Shown here piece after piece: positions 1-8,568 of a stretch of DNA of 64,000 bases. A model generated the notes under the pieces. It worked only from the letters and a program-made list of their open reading frames with translations, made no database searches and had not been told where the DNA came from. A program made the translations under genes and the position numbers. Within the stretch, counting starts at the first letter, position 1. Each line of letters starts with the position of its first letter. Origin of the DNA: Streptomyces sp. NRRL B-3428 (lineage in GTDB: Bacteria; Actinomycetota; Actinomycetes; Streptomycetales; Streptomycetaceae); NCBI GenBank assembly GCA_000721375.1, contig JOGW01000012.1:124001-188000 (forward strand), written 5' to 3'.

Positions 1-285
1 TCCCCCGAGGAGCGTTCAGGGGCCCTGCTCGGCCTCGGCTCCACCTACCGCGCGCTCGGCCGCTACCCCGAGGCCCTGGCCACCTTGGAGTCGGCCTGCG
101 CCGAGTTCCCCGAGGACGGCGCCCTGCGGGCCTTCCTCGCCATGGCGCTCCACAACAGCGGCCGCGGCAAGGAGGGGATGGAGATCCTCCTCAAGCTCCT
201 CGCCACCACGTCCGGTGATCCCCATATCACCCGGTACCGGCCCGCCTTCGAGGAGTACGCCAAGGATCTCGACGCCACCTTCTGA
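1..285 (+). CDS. C-terminal part of a tetratricopeptide-repeat protein (5' truncated by window)
   Basis: The frame is open from the first base and ends at a TGA at 283-285, so only the last 94 residues are visible. They contain a TPR-like helix pair (GLGSTYRALGRYPEALATLE, then a second helical unit with AFLAMALHNSGRGKEG). TPRs are protein-protein interaction scaffolds. The segment resembles short Streptomyces tetratricopeptide proteins that end in an acidic helix (YAKDLDATF). No catalytic residues are seen and the partner is unknown. The next gene lies on the opposite strand, so this gene ends its transcription unit here. Confidence 0.7.
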   Translation, partial: SPEERSGALLGLGSTYRALGRYPEALATLESACAEFPEDGALRAFLAMALHNSGRGKEGMEILLKLLATTSGDPHITRYRPAFEEYAKDLDATF

Positions 286-331
286 CCGGCCTGCCGCCGA
301 GCACCCACCGCCCCGCACCGCGCCCCCGCTC

Positions 332-1144
332 TCAGCGCCCCATCGGCACCTCCTCGCGCGCCACCGCGACCGCCACCGCGAGCAGCACCCGGTAACCGTG
401 GATCTCCTCCGGCACCGCGGCGCACATCATGTGTTCCGTGAGCAGCTCGCCGGGTGACGGCACGGAGCCCGGGCGGCTTGAACTCGGGTCCGCGCGCAGG
501 TGGTTGAGGCGGGCGCGCTCATGCGGGTCACCGACCACGTCGGCGGGATCGAGGAACGAGGCGGTGACGGCCGCCCGCTCCCACGGGCCGGTGGCGAGCG
601 AAAGCAGATGCTGGTGGGTACGGTCGCGCCAGCTCGCCGCCCGCAGGTCCTCTCCGCCGCGCAGCCTGCGGCTCATCGGCTCGGGTGCCCGGCCGACCAG
701 CAGGTCCGGGTGTGCGGCGCCGAACTCCCGTACCTCTTCGGCGAAGTAGTGCCAGACCACCGACCGGTAGCGGTTGAGCTGGAACCTGGCCGGCGCGAGA
801 AGTCCCGCCTTCACGATGCGGGTGAACCGGTCCTTGGCGATGCCCAGAAGGTCGGCGGCTTCCGCTGTGCCCGCGAGACGTACCCGATCGCTCAGCGTGA
901 CCGGGAAGCCGTCGTCCGACTGCAGCCGGTCGAGCTCCGCACGCGTGACGAGGCGCGGACCGCCCTCCTCTCCCGCAACAGTCGTGACGAGTCCGCGCAG
1001 GACCGCGAGCTCGAACTGCGCGCGTGTGAGCAGCAGTTCCTTGGCCGCCCAGTGGGCCGTGTACGTGGCGTCGCCCCGCGTGTCCCGTGGCGAGGCGTCG
1101 TCAACCGACGGATGCAGCACGGTACTTGAGTCGATGACGGTCAT
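332..1144 (-). CDS. DUF6397-like protein with excisionase-type helix-turn-helix
   Basis: A 270-aa protein. The start chosen is the ATG at 1144, because a GGGGGAG Shine-Dalgarno lies just upstream; the frame extends further up but without a better site. Residues about 92-120 (GTAEAADLLGIAKDRF...) look like a MerR/excisionase-type helix-turn-helix, followed by a conserved RYRSVVWHYFAEEVREF block. This pattern fits the Streptomyces family I remember as DUF6397, whose function is unknown. A DNA-binding role is an inference from the helix-turn-helix only. It ends convergently with the TPR gene, with 46 bp between them. Confidence 0.6.
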   Translation of the reverse strand: MTVIDSSTVLHPSVDDASPRDTRGDATYTAHWAAKELLLTRAQFELAVLRGLVTTVAGEEGGPRLVTRAELDRLQSDDGFPVTLSDRVRLAGTAEAADLLGIAKDRFTRIVKAGLLAPARFQLNRYRSVVWHYFAEEVREFGAAHPDLLVGRAPEPMSRRLRGGEDLRAASWRDRTHQHLLSLATGPWERAAVTASFLDPADVVGDPHERARLNHLRADPSSSRPGSVPSPGELLTEHMMCAAVPEEIHGYRVLLAVAVAVAREEVPMGR

Positions 1145-1261
1145 GATGATCTCCCCCGTGAGTGCGATTACTCTCGGTGAAGAAGGTAGCCCGATCGCCG
1201 ACCAGCCGCTCAAGCCTGTGGATAACTCGGAAACGCCCAGCTCACGCCGTACGAAAGGGAA

Positions 1262-1675
1262 TCAGAAATCCACCACGGGCGTACGCCCGGGCTGCCGGGC
1301 CTCCACGCCCAGATGCTCACCGACCCGGTTGACGAGCAGGGTCATCTCGTAGGCGACCTGGCCGATGTCCGCCTCGGCGGAGCTGAGCACGCACAGACAG
1401 CTGCCTTCGCCCGCCGCCATGACGTAGAGCACGGCTTCGTCGAACTCGATCAGTGTCTGGCGCACCTGACCGGTGCCGAAGTGCCGTCCTGAGCCCTTGG
1501 CGAGGCTGTGCAGTCCGGAAGAGACCGCAGCCAGATGCTCGGCGTCCTCGCGGACCAGTGCCGTACTGGTGCCGGTCACCAGGCCGTCGTTGGACAGGAC
1601 CAGTGCGTGCCGCACATGGTCGACCCGCTCGGTCAAGTCGTCCAGCAGCCAGCCAAGTCCCGTGCCCTCTTCCAT
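1262..1675 (-). CDS. Roadblock/LC7 domain protein (stand-alone CvnB-like)
   Basis: A 137-aa single-domain roadblock/LC7 protein: LSNDGLVTGTS, EDAEHLAAVSSGLHSLAKGSGRHFG, a VLYVMAAGEGSCLCVLSS strand and a C-terminal helix (YEMTLLVNRVGEHLG). It is clearly paralogous to the CvnB protein encoded at 3269-3709, sharing the WLLDDL, RHALVLSNDGL, REDAEHLAAVSSG and SLAKG blocks. CvnB-type roadblock proteins work with a CvnA kinase and a CvnD GTPase at the membrane. This copy is separated from the conservon by one opposite-strand gene plus cvnD/cvnC, so it may be an accessory subunit or an orphan duplicate. Confidence 0.85.
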   Translation of the reverse strand: MEEGTGLGWLLDDLTERVDHVRHALVLSNDGLVTGTSTALVREDAEHLAAVSSGLHSLAKGSGRHFGTGQVRQTLIEFDEAVLYVMAAGEGSCLCVLSSAEADIGQVAYEMTLLVNRVGEHLGVEARQPGRTPVVDF

Positions 1676-1779
1676 TACGGAGCCCCTCCCCCTCGGGCCC
1701 GTCCGGCGGATCAGGCCCTAGTGCCGCGTCGCCGCAAGCCTTCCCCAACGCTGACCGTTGGGCAAGGGATGATGGTCGT

Positions 1780-2208
1780 ATGGCACAGAAGATGACCGAG
1801 GAACAGTGGCGCGCCTTCGTTTCGCAGGGCACGCGCACCGGCAAGCTCTCCACCGTCCGCGCCGACGGTTCACCGCACATCGCGCCGATCTGGTTCGTCC
1901 TCGACGGGGACGATCTCCTGTTCAACACGGGCAAGGAGACCGTCAAGGGCCGCAATCTGGCCCGTGACGGACGCGTCGCGCTGTGCGTGGACGACGACCG
2001 TCCGCCCTTCGCGTACGTCGTGATCCAGGGCGAGGCCCGGATCAGTGAGGACCTCGCCGACGTACGGCACTGGGCGGCCCGGATCGCCGCGCGCTACATG
2101 GGCGAGGACCGCGCCGAGGAGTTCGGGGACCGCAACGGAGTGCCGGGCGAGCTCCTGGTGCGAGTGAAGATCACCAAGGTGCTCGCCCAGGCAGGCGTCT
2201 CCGACTGA
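1780..2208 (+). CDS. PPOX-class (F420-dependent type) oxidoreductase
   Basis: A 142-aa split beta-barrel flavin/F420-binding protein of the pyridoxamine-phosphate-oxidase-like class. Family features are the GKLSTVRADGSPHIAPIWFVLDGDDLLFNTG opening, the KGRNLARDGRVALCVDDD strand pair and the PFAYVVIQGEARI strand. Family members reduce substrates with F420H2 or FMN; the substrate is not predictable here. The ATG at 1780 is used because the homologous MTEEQWRAF block begins directly after it; the open frame continues upstream, but that part looks non-coding. The gene converges on cvnD, with only 42 bp between the stops. Confidence 0.85.
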   Translation: MAQKMTEEQWRAFVSQGTRTGKLSTVRADGSPHIAPIWFVLDGDDLLFNTGKETVKGRNLARDGRVALCVDDDRPPFAYVVIQGEARISEDLADVRHWAARIAARYMGEDRAEEFGDRNGVPGELLVRVKITKVLAQAGVSD

Positions 2209-2250
2209 GGCACTCAGCCGGCTGAGGCAATTCAGCCGACCGAAGCGAAC

Positions 2251-2856
2251 TCAGCCGACCGAGTCGAGCAGCCGGGCGGTGTGCATGCGCCCGGCGTACT
2301 CGACAAGGCGTATCAGTACCTCCTTCCCCGAGTCGCGGTCGCGTGCGTCGCACAGCACGACCGGTGTGCCCCGGTCGAGGTCGAGGGCGCGGGAGACGTC
2401 CTGGGCACCGTAGGTCCGTGCCCCCGCGAAGCAGTTCACGGCGACGACGAAGGGGATGCGACGGTGCTCGAAGTAGTCCACCGCGGGGAAGCAGTCCTCG
2501 AGTCGCCGGGTGTCCGCGAGGACGACGGCGCCGAGCGCCCCTTGTGAGAGCTCGTCCCACAGGAACCAGAAACGGTCCTGGCCGGGGGTGCCGAACAGAT
2601 ACAGCGACAGCCCGCTGCGGATGGTGATGCGGCCGAAGTCCATGGCCACGGTGGTGGTGGTCTTCTGGGCGACGGCTCCCAAGTCGTCGACGGACTCGCC
2701 CAGTTCACTGAGCTGTTCCTCGGTGCGCAGCGGCCGTATCTCGCTGACGGCACCGACCAGGGTGGTCTTGCCCACCCCGAATCCCCCCGCGACCAGGATC
2801 TTCAGCGCCAGCGCGGATGTTTCGGCGCCGGAGCCTTCAGAGTGCTCGGAGGCCAT
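2251..2856 (-). CDS. cvnD: CvnD-type conservon GTP/ATP-binding protein
   Basis: A 201-aa small GTPase-like protein and the last gene of the conservon. Residues 24-31 (GGFGVGKT) form the P-loop, LFGTPGQDRFW is the G3-like motif, and FVVAVNCF sits where the specificity motif is expected. CvnD proteins are Ras-like GTPases acting with the roadblock protein CvnB and the kinase CvnA in a membrane-associated switch. The start overlaps the end of cvnC by 20 bp, so translation is probably coupled. The C-terminal codons run into a stretch with repeated TCAGCCG motifs, including a 14-bp palindrome at 2213-2226 between the convergent stops. Confidence 0.93.
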   Translation of the reverse strand: MASEHSEGSGAETSALALKILVAGGFGVGKTTLVGAVSEIRPLRTEEQLSELGESVDDLGAVAQKTTTTVAMDFGRITIRSGLSLYLFGTPGQDRFWFLWDELSQGALGAVVLADTRRLEDCFPAVDYFEHRRIPFVVAVNCFAGARTYGAQDVSRALDLDRGTPVVLCDARDRDSGKEVLIRLVEYAGRMHTARLLDSVG

Positions 2857-3253
2857 CGATCACTTCTCTCAGGATCTTTTCGTCGGGTAGCTGTGCGGGC
2901 GGCACCGGCCGGGTCACCTTGACGACGCCCAGCTCCAGGAGGTCGCCCAGGAGCACCCGGATCACACCGACCGGGAGGTCGGCGTCCGCCGCGAGTTCGG
3001 CGACCGACTGGGTTTCGATGCGGCACAGTTCGATCAGGGCGCGGTGTTCCGGGCCGAGCGCTGTGTCGTCGCTCATACCGGGTGCCGCGCTGTCCAGGCT
3101 GACCAGTGCGATCAGGTCGAAGCGATGGCCGTTGGGGCCGGGGCTGGTGCGCCCGCCCGTCATCGCGTACGGGCGGACCAGCGGTCCGGCTTCGGCGTCG
3201 TACCACTGGGCGCCGGGCTCGGGGGGCTCGGTGTCGCCCCGTAGCTTCCTCAT
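2837..3253 (-). CDS. cvnC: CvnC-type DUF742 protein
   Basis: A 138-aa DUF742 protein: PLVRPYAMTGGRT followed by a winged-helix-like C-terminal half (EHRALIELCRIETQSVAELAA, then ADLPVGVIRVLLGDLLELGVVKV, and LREVIDGLRAL). DUF742 is the third gene of conservons. Its biochemical role is poorly defined; the fold suggests protein interaction, or a wing-helix that has lost DNA binding. It lies 15 bp behind cvnB and overlaps cvnD by 20 bp, in the canonical A-B-C-D order. Confidence 0.93.
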   Translation of the reverse strand: MRKLRGDTEPPEPGAQWYDAEAGPLVRPYAMTGGRTSPGPNGHRFDLIALVSLDSAAPGMSDDTALGPEHRALIELCRIETQSVAELAADADLPVGVIRVLLGDLLELGVVKVTRPVPPAQLPDEKILREVIDGLRAL

Positions 3254-3268
3254 GGCGACCGTCCCCGC

Positions 3269-3709
3269 TCAGCCCGCCGCCGGCGGCTGTACGGCGAACC
3301 GCGGCGGGGTGTACAGATGCTCGCCGACACGTTTCACCAGACGGGCCATCTCGTATGCGATGAGCCCGATGTCCGCGCCGGCCGTGGACATGACGGCGAG
3401 GCAGGAGCCGTCGCCGGCCGCCGCGACGAAGAGGAAGCCCTCGTCCATCTCGACCATGGTCTGCCGTACGCCGCCGACACCGAAGTGCCGGCCCGCGCCC
3501 TTGGCGAGGCTGTGGAAACCGGAGGCCACGGCGGCGAGATGTTCGGCGTCCTCACGGCGCAGGGCGCTCGAAGACCCCACCGCCAGACCGTCGTTGGAGA
3601 GGACCACGGCATGGCGTACCTCGCCGACACGCAGGACGAGGTCGTCCAGGAGCCAGTCGAGTTCGCCGGAGCGGGGCGCGGTGCTGCCGATTCTCGGGTC
3701 CTGGATCAT
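3269..3709 (-). CDS. cvnB: CvnB-type roadblock/LC7 protein
   Basis: A 146-aa roadblock/LC7 protein with the conservon CvnB pattern (WLLDDLVLRVGEVRHAVVLSNDGLAVG, EDAEHLAAVASGFHSLAKG). Roadblock proteins of this type regulate the partner GTPase (MglB-like GAP activity is known in other bacteria) and bridge it to the kinase. The start codon overlaps the cvnA stop as ATGA (3706-3709), which is strong evidence of translational coupling. It is paralogous to the protein encoded at 1262-1675. Confidence 0.94.
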   Translation of the reverse strand: MIQDPRIGSTAPRSGELDWLLDDLVLRVGEVRHAVVLSNDGLAVGSSSALRREDAEHLAAVASGFHSLAKGAGRHFGVGGVRQTMVEMDEGFLFVAAAGDGSCLAVMSTAGADIGLIAYEMARLVKRVGEHLYTPPRFAVQPPAAG

Positions 3710-6351
3710 GCGTGGTCTCCTTCGCTGTTGCTGCCCGGCGCGTGGCTGTCGCCGCCCGGCGTGAAGTCAGGTATGTCCTCGGACCTGCGGCCGGCCGGGC
3801 GGCCGCCTCCCCTGGTCCAGCCGTCGCGGTAGGCCGTCATCCGGTCCCTGACCTGTTCCGGGGTGCGCTCTTCGGCGCTCTTCGCCTGGGCGGGTGGTTC
3901 GGTTGCCTCGGTGGCGGGCTCCTCGCGCAGCTGCGGCGCGAGGCTCGCCTGGCGCACGCGGCGCGGGAGGTCCGCGGTGTCCGCGGTGTCCTCTGCGGAG
4001 TCGCCGTTCGACGACGGCTTGGCGGTGCCCGCGTCGCGCTGCGGCAGCGTGTGCTCGTCGCCGTTGCGTGTGTGCAGCCGCAGGGTGGTCACGCCGCGCG
4101 GGGCGGGTGCCTCGGGCATGGGCGTGAGCGCGGGGCGCGGACCCGGCAGCGGTGCGCCGCCGCCCACTTCGCGGATGGTTCCGAGTCCGCCGACTTCCCT
4201 GATCGGTCCGGCGCCCGGCACACGGGCGTGCTCGGCGGCGGGCTCGATCTCCTCGGGCGCGGGCCTGCCGCCCTTGGGCAGTGCGTCCTGCAGCAGCGCG
4301 GTCGGAAGCAGAATGACCGCGGTGGTGCCGCCGTACGGCGAGGTCCGCAGATGCACCTTGATGCTGTGCCGGGCCGCGAGCCGGCTGACCACGAACAGGC
4401 CGAGCCGGTCGCTGTCGAACAGGTCGAGTGCCTCGGACTGTTCGATACGGCGGTTGGCCTCCGCGAGGCGCTCCTTGCCCATGCCGAGGCCCCGGTCCTC
4501 GACCTCCAGTGCATAGCCGTTGCCGACGGGTTCGCCGCTGACCCGCACCTTGGTGTGGGGCGGGCTGAACGAGGCGGCGTTCTCGACGAGTTCGGCGAGC
4601 AGATGGGTCAGGTCGGCGACGGCGGCGCCGACGACGGCGCTCTCCGGCAGCTGCCGTACCTCGACGCGCGCATAGTCCTCGACCTCGGACACGGCGGCGC
4701 GTACGACGTTGGTGAGCGAGACCGGCATCCGCCAGGCGCGCCCGGGGGCCGCTCCGGAGAGGATGATCAGGCTCTCCGCGTGGCGGCGCATACGGGTCGT
4801 GAGGTGGTCGAGGCGGAACAGGTCGCCCAGCTCGTTCGGGTCCTCGGCCCTGCGCTCCATGGAGTCGAGCAGGTTGAGCTGGCGGTGCACCAGGACCTGG
4901 CTGCGGCGCGCGAGGTTCACGAAGACGCCCGAGATACCGCTGGCGAGTTCGGCGCGCTCGATGGCCGCGCTGAGCGCGGCGCGGTGCACGATGGAGAGGG
5001 ATTCGGAGACCTGGCCGATCTCGTCCTCGGCGGGCGGCCCGGGCGGGGCCTCGGCCCGGATGTCGATCTCGTCGCCCGACCTCAGCCGCCGCATGGCGCT
5101 GGGGAGTTTGCGGCGGGCGATCTCCAGGGCCGTGTTGCGCAGGCTGACCAGCTCGATGACCAGGGCGCGGCCGATCCGCACCGAGATCACCAAAGAGGCG
5201 GCGACCGCGAGCAGGCCGAGGAGTACGGCGGCGCCGGCGGGCGTGAGGATGCCCCGGGTGAACGGGTCGGCGCGGTCGGCCGCGCGCTGCCCGGCGTCCG
5301 TCTCGATACCGCGCAGACCGTCCTGGATCTCCGCGTACGCCTTGTCCCAGACGCCCGCGTCGACGGAGGCTGCCGCCTTACGGCCCGGTGTGGCGGCAAG
5401 GACCTTGTCCTCGACCGCGAGGACATCGGCGTAGGCGCTGCCCTTCTCCAGGTCGCGCCAGGCCGCGCGCTCGTCGCCGCGCAGATCCTCCACGGCGGAG
5501 CCGAGGAGTGTGCGGCGGGTCTCGACGGCGCCCACGAAGCTGTTCAGACGGGTGCCCTCGAGGCTGTTGGTCAACTGGGCAGTGGACAGCAGCGCGTTCT
5601 CGCGGGAGAGCATCTCCCCGGCCCGGGAGAAGTCGAGCACCACCCGGGCGTCGGAGCCGAGTTCGGCGTCCTGGACGCCGGTGAGGGCGCCGCCGACGGA
5701 GAAGGCCTTGCCGATGGTCTCGGTGTACTTGTCGTACGCCTCGTCCCATCCCGTGCGGCGGTCGAGGACATCGGTGCGCAGTCCGGCGAGCTCGTCCGCG
5801 TCGCCCACGAAGGCGCCGAGCCGCTCGGCGACTCCCGCGGGGAAGTCAGCGCCGTCGGCGACGGTGTGGCTCTTGCCGAGCCGCAGCTTGTCGAGGGCCT
5901 TGTCCGTCTGCTCGGCCTGGCCGCGCAGGGAGTCGGCGCGGGAGGTGTCCGGGCGGGCGGCGTAGGCGACGGCCGCGGCGCGCTCGTCCTGGAGCTCGGC
6001 GACGACGGCGGCCACCGGAGTGCGGACCTTGTCGTCGACGCGCTGCAGTTGGCTCAGCCGGCTCACGTCCTGGGCCGTGGTCACGGTGGCGTACGCCCAC
6101 AGGGCAATCAGCGAGACGACCGGGACCATGAGCAGGCAGACGATCTTCGCCCTGACCCGCCGTGGACGCAGCTGCCAGATGGGGCCGCGCTCGGGCGGCG
6201 GGGGTATGTCGGCCGGTGCCATGGGGCCTTGTTCAGGCTGTTCGTCGGCGGGCGGGCCCGCGTGGGCGCGGCGGCCGCGCACGGGGGGCGTGGTCGCCGA
6301 TTCGGGGCCGCTAAGGCCCGGGGAGCCTGGGGTGTTGCGGGGATTACGCAT
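3706..6351 (-). CDS. cvnA: CvnA-type sensor histidine kinase (NIT domain, HAMP-like, HATPase)
   Basis: An 881-aa kinase heading the conservon. The ATG at 6351 is preferred because GAGGAGG stands just upstream; the frame extends another 50 codons without support. Order: Pro-rich cytoplasmic N-terminus, transmembrane helix about 69-90, a large extracytoplasmic helical region rich in DERAAAVAYAAR-type heptads (nitrate/nitrite-sensing NIT-like), transmembrane helix about 367-392, a HAMP-like linker, a dimerisation helix, then the ATPase domain with the N box (LLAELVENAASFSPP, about 583-597) and G box (DRGLGMG). The last 200 residues are a low-complexity tail ending in RPAGRRSEDIPDFTPGGD. The ligand is unknown. 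Confidence 0.93.
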   Translation of the reverse strand: MRNPRNTPGSPGLSGPESATTPPVRGRRAHAGPPADEQPEQGPMAPADIPPPPERGPIWQLRPRRVRAKIVCLLMVPVVSLIALWAYATVTTAQDVSRLSQLQRVDDKVRTPVAAVVAELQDERAAAVAYAARPDTSRADSLRGQAEQTDKALDKLRLGKSHTVADGADFPAGVAERLGAFVGDADELAGLRTDVLDRRTGWDEAYDKYTETIGKAFSVGGALTGVQDAELGSDARVVLDFSRAGEMLSRENALLSTAQLTNSLEGTRLNSFVGAVETRRTLLGSAVEDLRGDERAAWRDLEKGSAYADVLAVEDKVLAATPGRKAAASVDAGVWDKAYAEIQDGLRGIETDAGQRAADRADPFTRGILTPAGAAVLLGLLAVAASLVISVRIGRALVIELVSLRNTALEIARRKLPSAMRRLRSGDEIDIRAEAPPGPPAEDEIGQVSESLSIVHRAALSAAIERAELASGISGVFVNLARRSQVLVHRQLNLLDSMERRAEDPNELGDLFRLDHLTTRMRRHAESLIILSGAAPGRAWRMPVSLTNVVRAAVSEVEDYARVEVRQLPESAVVGAAVADLTHLLAELVENAASFSPPHTKVRVSGEPVGNGYALEVEDRGLGMGKERLAEANRRIEQSEALDLFDSDRLGLFVVSRLAARHSIKVHLRTSPYGGTTAVILLPTALLQDALPKGGRPAPEEIEPAAEHARVPGAGPIREVGGLGTIREVGGGAPLPGPRPALTPMPEAPAPRGVTTLRLHTRNGDEHTLPQRDAGTAKPSSNGDSAEDTADTADLPRRVRQASLAPQLREEPATEATEPPAQAKSAEERTPEQVRDRMTAYRDGWTRGGGRPAGRRSEDIPDFTPGGDSHAPGSNSEGDHA

Positions 6352-6421
6352 GGCCTCCTCGCTCTGGATCAGGGGCGGTGCGGTGCAGCCGGGCCGGTCG
6401 GCGGGCGACCCGGCCGCACCG

Positions 6422-7195
6422 CTAGCGGACTGCGCCTTCCAGCGGCCGCTCGGCCGAGGCGGAGGCCTCGCGCTCGGTGGCGGTCGGGGAAAGCGCGACA
6501 AAGGCTGAGGTCAAGAAGAGATAGGAGCCGAGGCCCACGGCCAGGGGGAAGATGAACTGCATGGTCGTGGCCCCGGGCAGCGCGTCGGTGCCAGGGGTGA
6601 CATCGACGCTGACGGCCAGCATCCCGGTGTAGTGCATGCTGGTGACCGCGGCGCCCATGACGAGGGAGGCGACGGCCACGGCGACGGGTGACTTGATGTT
6701 GAGTGCCGCCCACAGAGCGGCAGTTGCCGCGACGACCGCGATGAGCACGGAGAGACCGACAAGGGCGGGGTCGTACTCCACCTTGCCGTGCAGCCGGAGC
6801 GCGGCCATGCCGAGGTAGTGCATGCTCGCCACCCCGACTCCCGTGGTCAGGCCGCCGAGGAAGAGCGCCCGGCCTTGGTTCTTGCTGTAGCCGACGGCGA
6901 AGACGCCCATGCCGACGACGGCCATCGCGACGATCAGGCTGAGCACGGTCAGCGGCACGTTGTAGCGGATCTCCGTGCCGGTGACGCTGAAGCCGAACAT
7001 CGCCACGAAGTGCATCGTCCAGATGCCCGTGCCGATCGCGGAGGCTCCGGTGATCAGCCAGTTGCGCCGCGACCTTCCGGTGGCGGCGAGTGCGCGCACC
7101 ATGCAGCGCAGTCCCAGTGCGGCGCCTATGCAAGCCATCACGTACGACAGTGCGGGTGTAAGCCAGCCGAAGGCGGCGTGGTCCAGGTGTCCCAT
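6422..7195 (-). CDS. MHYT-domain integral membrane sensor protein
   Basis: A 257-aa membrane protein with about seven hydrophobic helices and three MHYT-type motifs: MHFVAMFG (61-68), MHYLGMAA (125-132) and MHYTGMLA (187-194). MHYT domains are proposed to coordinate copper at the outer face of the membrane and to sense O2, CO or NO; this is a family prediction rather than something shown here. No signalling domain is attached, so a partner would be needed. The gene lies 70 bp upstream of cvnA on the same strand, and co-transcription with the conservon is plausible, which would pair a redox sensor with a CvnA kinase. Confidence 0.9.
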   Translation of the reverse strand: MGHLDHAAFGWLTPALSYVMACIGAALGLRCMVRALAATGRSRRNWLITGASAIGTGIWTMHFVAMFGFSVTGTEIRYNVPLTVLSLIVAMAVVGMGVFAVGYSKNQGRALFLGGLTTGVGVASMHYLGMAALRLHGKVEYDPALVGLSVLIAVVAATAALWAALNIKSPVAVAVASLVMGAAVTSMHYTGMLAVSVDVTPGTDALPGATTMQFIFPLAVGLGSYLFLTSAFVALSPTATEREASASAERPLEGAVR

Positions 7196-7389
7196 GACTC
7201 AGGGACGCTAGTCGTGGAGGCGGCGTGAAGAGGGGGCGCATTTCGAAAGCTGGCCGAATATGACAGGGAGATGTGCAAGAACGATCGCCGCGCGCTCGAA
7301 CATGCGCACCGCACGGGCGTACGGAACCAGATACCGCTCCGTGCGGAAGTTCGAACCGTTCGCGCCACCGGTCCACGAAGTGAGGGATC

Positions 7390-7998
7390 ATGGACCGCAT
7401 GAGCAACGACGCCAGGGATGTACAGGAGTTCTTCGGTGCCCGGGCGGCCGACTGGGACTCCCGCTTCCCCGACGACGGCCCGGCCTACGAGCGGGGTGTC
7501 GCCGCGATCGGTCTGCGCCGCGGGGACAAGGTCCTCGACGCGGGCTGCGGTACCGGCCGTGCGCTGCCCGTGCTGCGTGCGGCGGTCGGTTCCGAAGGAA
7601 CCGTCGTCGGCGCCGATCTGACCCCCGCCATGCTGGCCGAGGCGGTACGCACGGGACGCGACACCCACGGCGATCTGCTGCTCGCCGATGTGTCCCGGCT
7701 CCCCCTGCGCGACGGGGCGTTCGACGCCGTGTTCGGCGCGGGTCTGATCTCGCATCTGCCCGAACCAGGTGCGAATCTGCGCGAGTTGGCGCGCATCGTA
7801 CGCCCCGGTGGCCACCTCGCACTCTTCCACCCCATCGGCCGCAAGGCACTGGCGGCCCGTCACGGCCGCGAGATCACGCCCGGCGATCTGCGCGCGGAGG
7901 CCAACCTGCGCCCGCTGCTCGCCGGTTCGGGCTGGCGCCTCGTCTCGTACGTGGACGAGGACACCCGGTTTCTCGCCCTGGCCGTACGCGAGGCCTGA
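7390..7998 (+). CDS. Class I SAM-dependent methyltransferase
   Basis: A 202-aa Rossmann methyltransferase. Motif I is VLDAGCGTGRALPVL (about residues 49-63), the acidic residue after strand 2 is in GADLTPAML, and the post-motif region is DAVFGAGLISHLPEPGANLRELARIVRPGGHLALF. The family transfers a methyl group from S-adenosylmethionine; the substrate cannot be inferred. The start is the ATG at 7390 (GAGGG just upstream); an ATG three codons later is an alternative. It is transcribed divergently from the MHYT gene across about 194 bp and followed 90 bp later by a small conserved hypothetical gene. Confidence 0.85.
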   Translation: MDRMSNDARDVQEFFGARAADWDSRFPDDGPAYERGVAAIGLRRGDKVLDAGCGTGRALPVLRAAVGSEGTVVGADLTPAMLAEAVRTGRDTHGDLLLADVSRLPLRDGAFDAVFGAGLISHLPEPGANLRELARIVRPGGHLALFHPIGRKALAARHGREITPGDLRAEANLRPLLAGSGWRLVSYVDEDTRFLALAVREA

Positions 7999-8088
7999 GC
8001 AACGCCCCTCGAATGGGGCACACTTGGAAGATCGGCCGCGGGAGCGACCCGAAGCGGTCCGAGCCACACAGGGGGAAGGTGGTCACGT

Positions 8089-8442
8089 ATGTCCGAACGT
8101 CATCCGGTGCTGCGCAGAATCGGCAGGCTGTTCCAGCCGGACGGTCGTGAGCCGGGCGATTCACCTGTCGATCTGGTCAAGCGCAAGACTGCGGCCCAGC
8201 GGCGCGAGGAGCGCGAGCTCCACCGTACGCACAACATCTTCGAGGCCGCGGCCACGTACGTGACGGCCTCCATCGAGGACGATCAGGAGAAGCTGGACGA
8301 GGCGATCGGGTGGGTGGACCCCGGGGCGCTGTGCTTCGGTCTGAACGAGCTCGCCTGCCGGGCCGTGATCGCCCTGGCCCGCGAGCGCGACGAGTCGCCC
8401 CATGACGTGGCCCGGTCCCTGCTCGGACTGCCGGCCGCCTGA
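8089..8442 (+). CDS. Small hypothetical protein
   Basis: A 117-aa protein with no domain I recognise. The N-terminal half is basic and probably helical (VDLVKRKTAAQRREERELHRTHNIFEAAATYV); the C-terminal half is acidic-hydrophobic (DDQEKLDEAIGWVDPGALCFGLNELACRAVIALARERD). There is no signal peptide or membrane segment. The ATG at 8089 is preceded by a GGGGGAAGG Shine-Dalgarno. Codon usage is typical of its neighbours, so it is very likely a real gene, probably a conserved actinomycete hypothetical. Confidence 0.75.
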   Translation: MSERHPVLRRIGRLFQPDGREPGDSPVDLVKRKTAAQRREERELHRTHNIFEAAATYVTASIEDDQEKLDEAIGWVDPGALCFGLNELACRAVIALARERDESPHDVARSLLGLPAA

Positions 8443-8568
8443 TCGTCTCCGGCCCGGGGGCACCCTGCCTGCGCCCGTGTGCGGTTCAAGGTCGCCCAGA
8501 CCTCGACGAGTCGGTTACCCACTGGTTAGGGTGCGCCGACACAGTTTGTGAAAGGGGAGGGCGCTGCC

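Noticed and set aside
2209..2250. TCAGCCG repeats as an operator
   Set aside because: They lie between convergent stops and partly within the cvnD coding end, so a terminator role is more likely than regulation.
3712..6555. Very long open frame on the plus strand across cvnA
   Set aside because: It is the antisense shadow of a GC-rich gene: Gly/Arg/Ala-rich composition and no domain, while the minus strand encodes a complete CvnA kinase.
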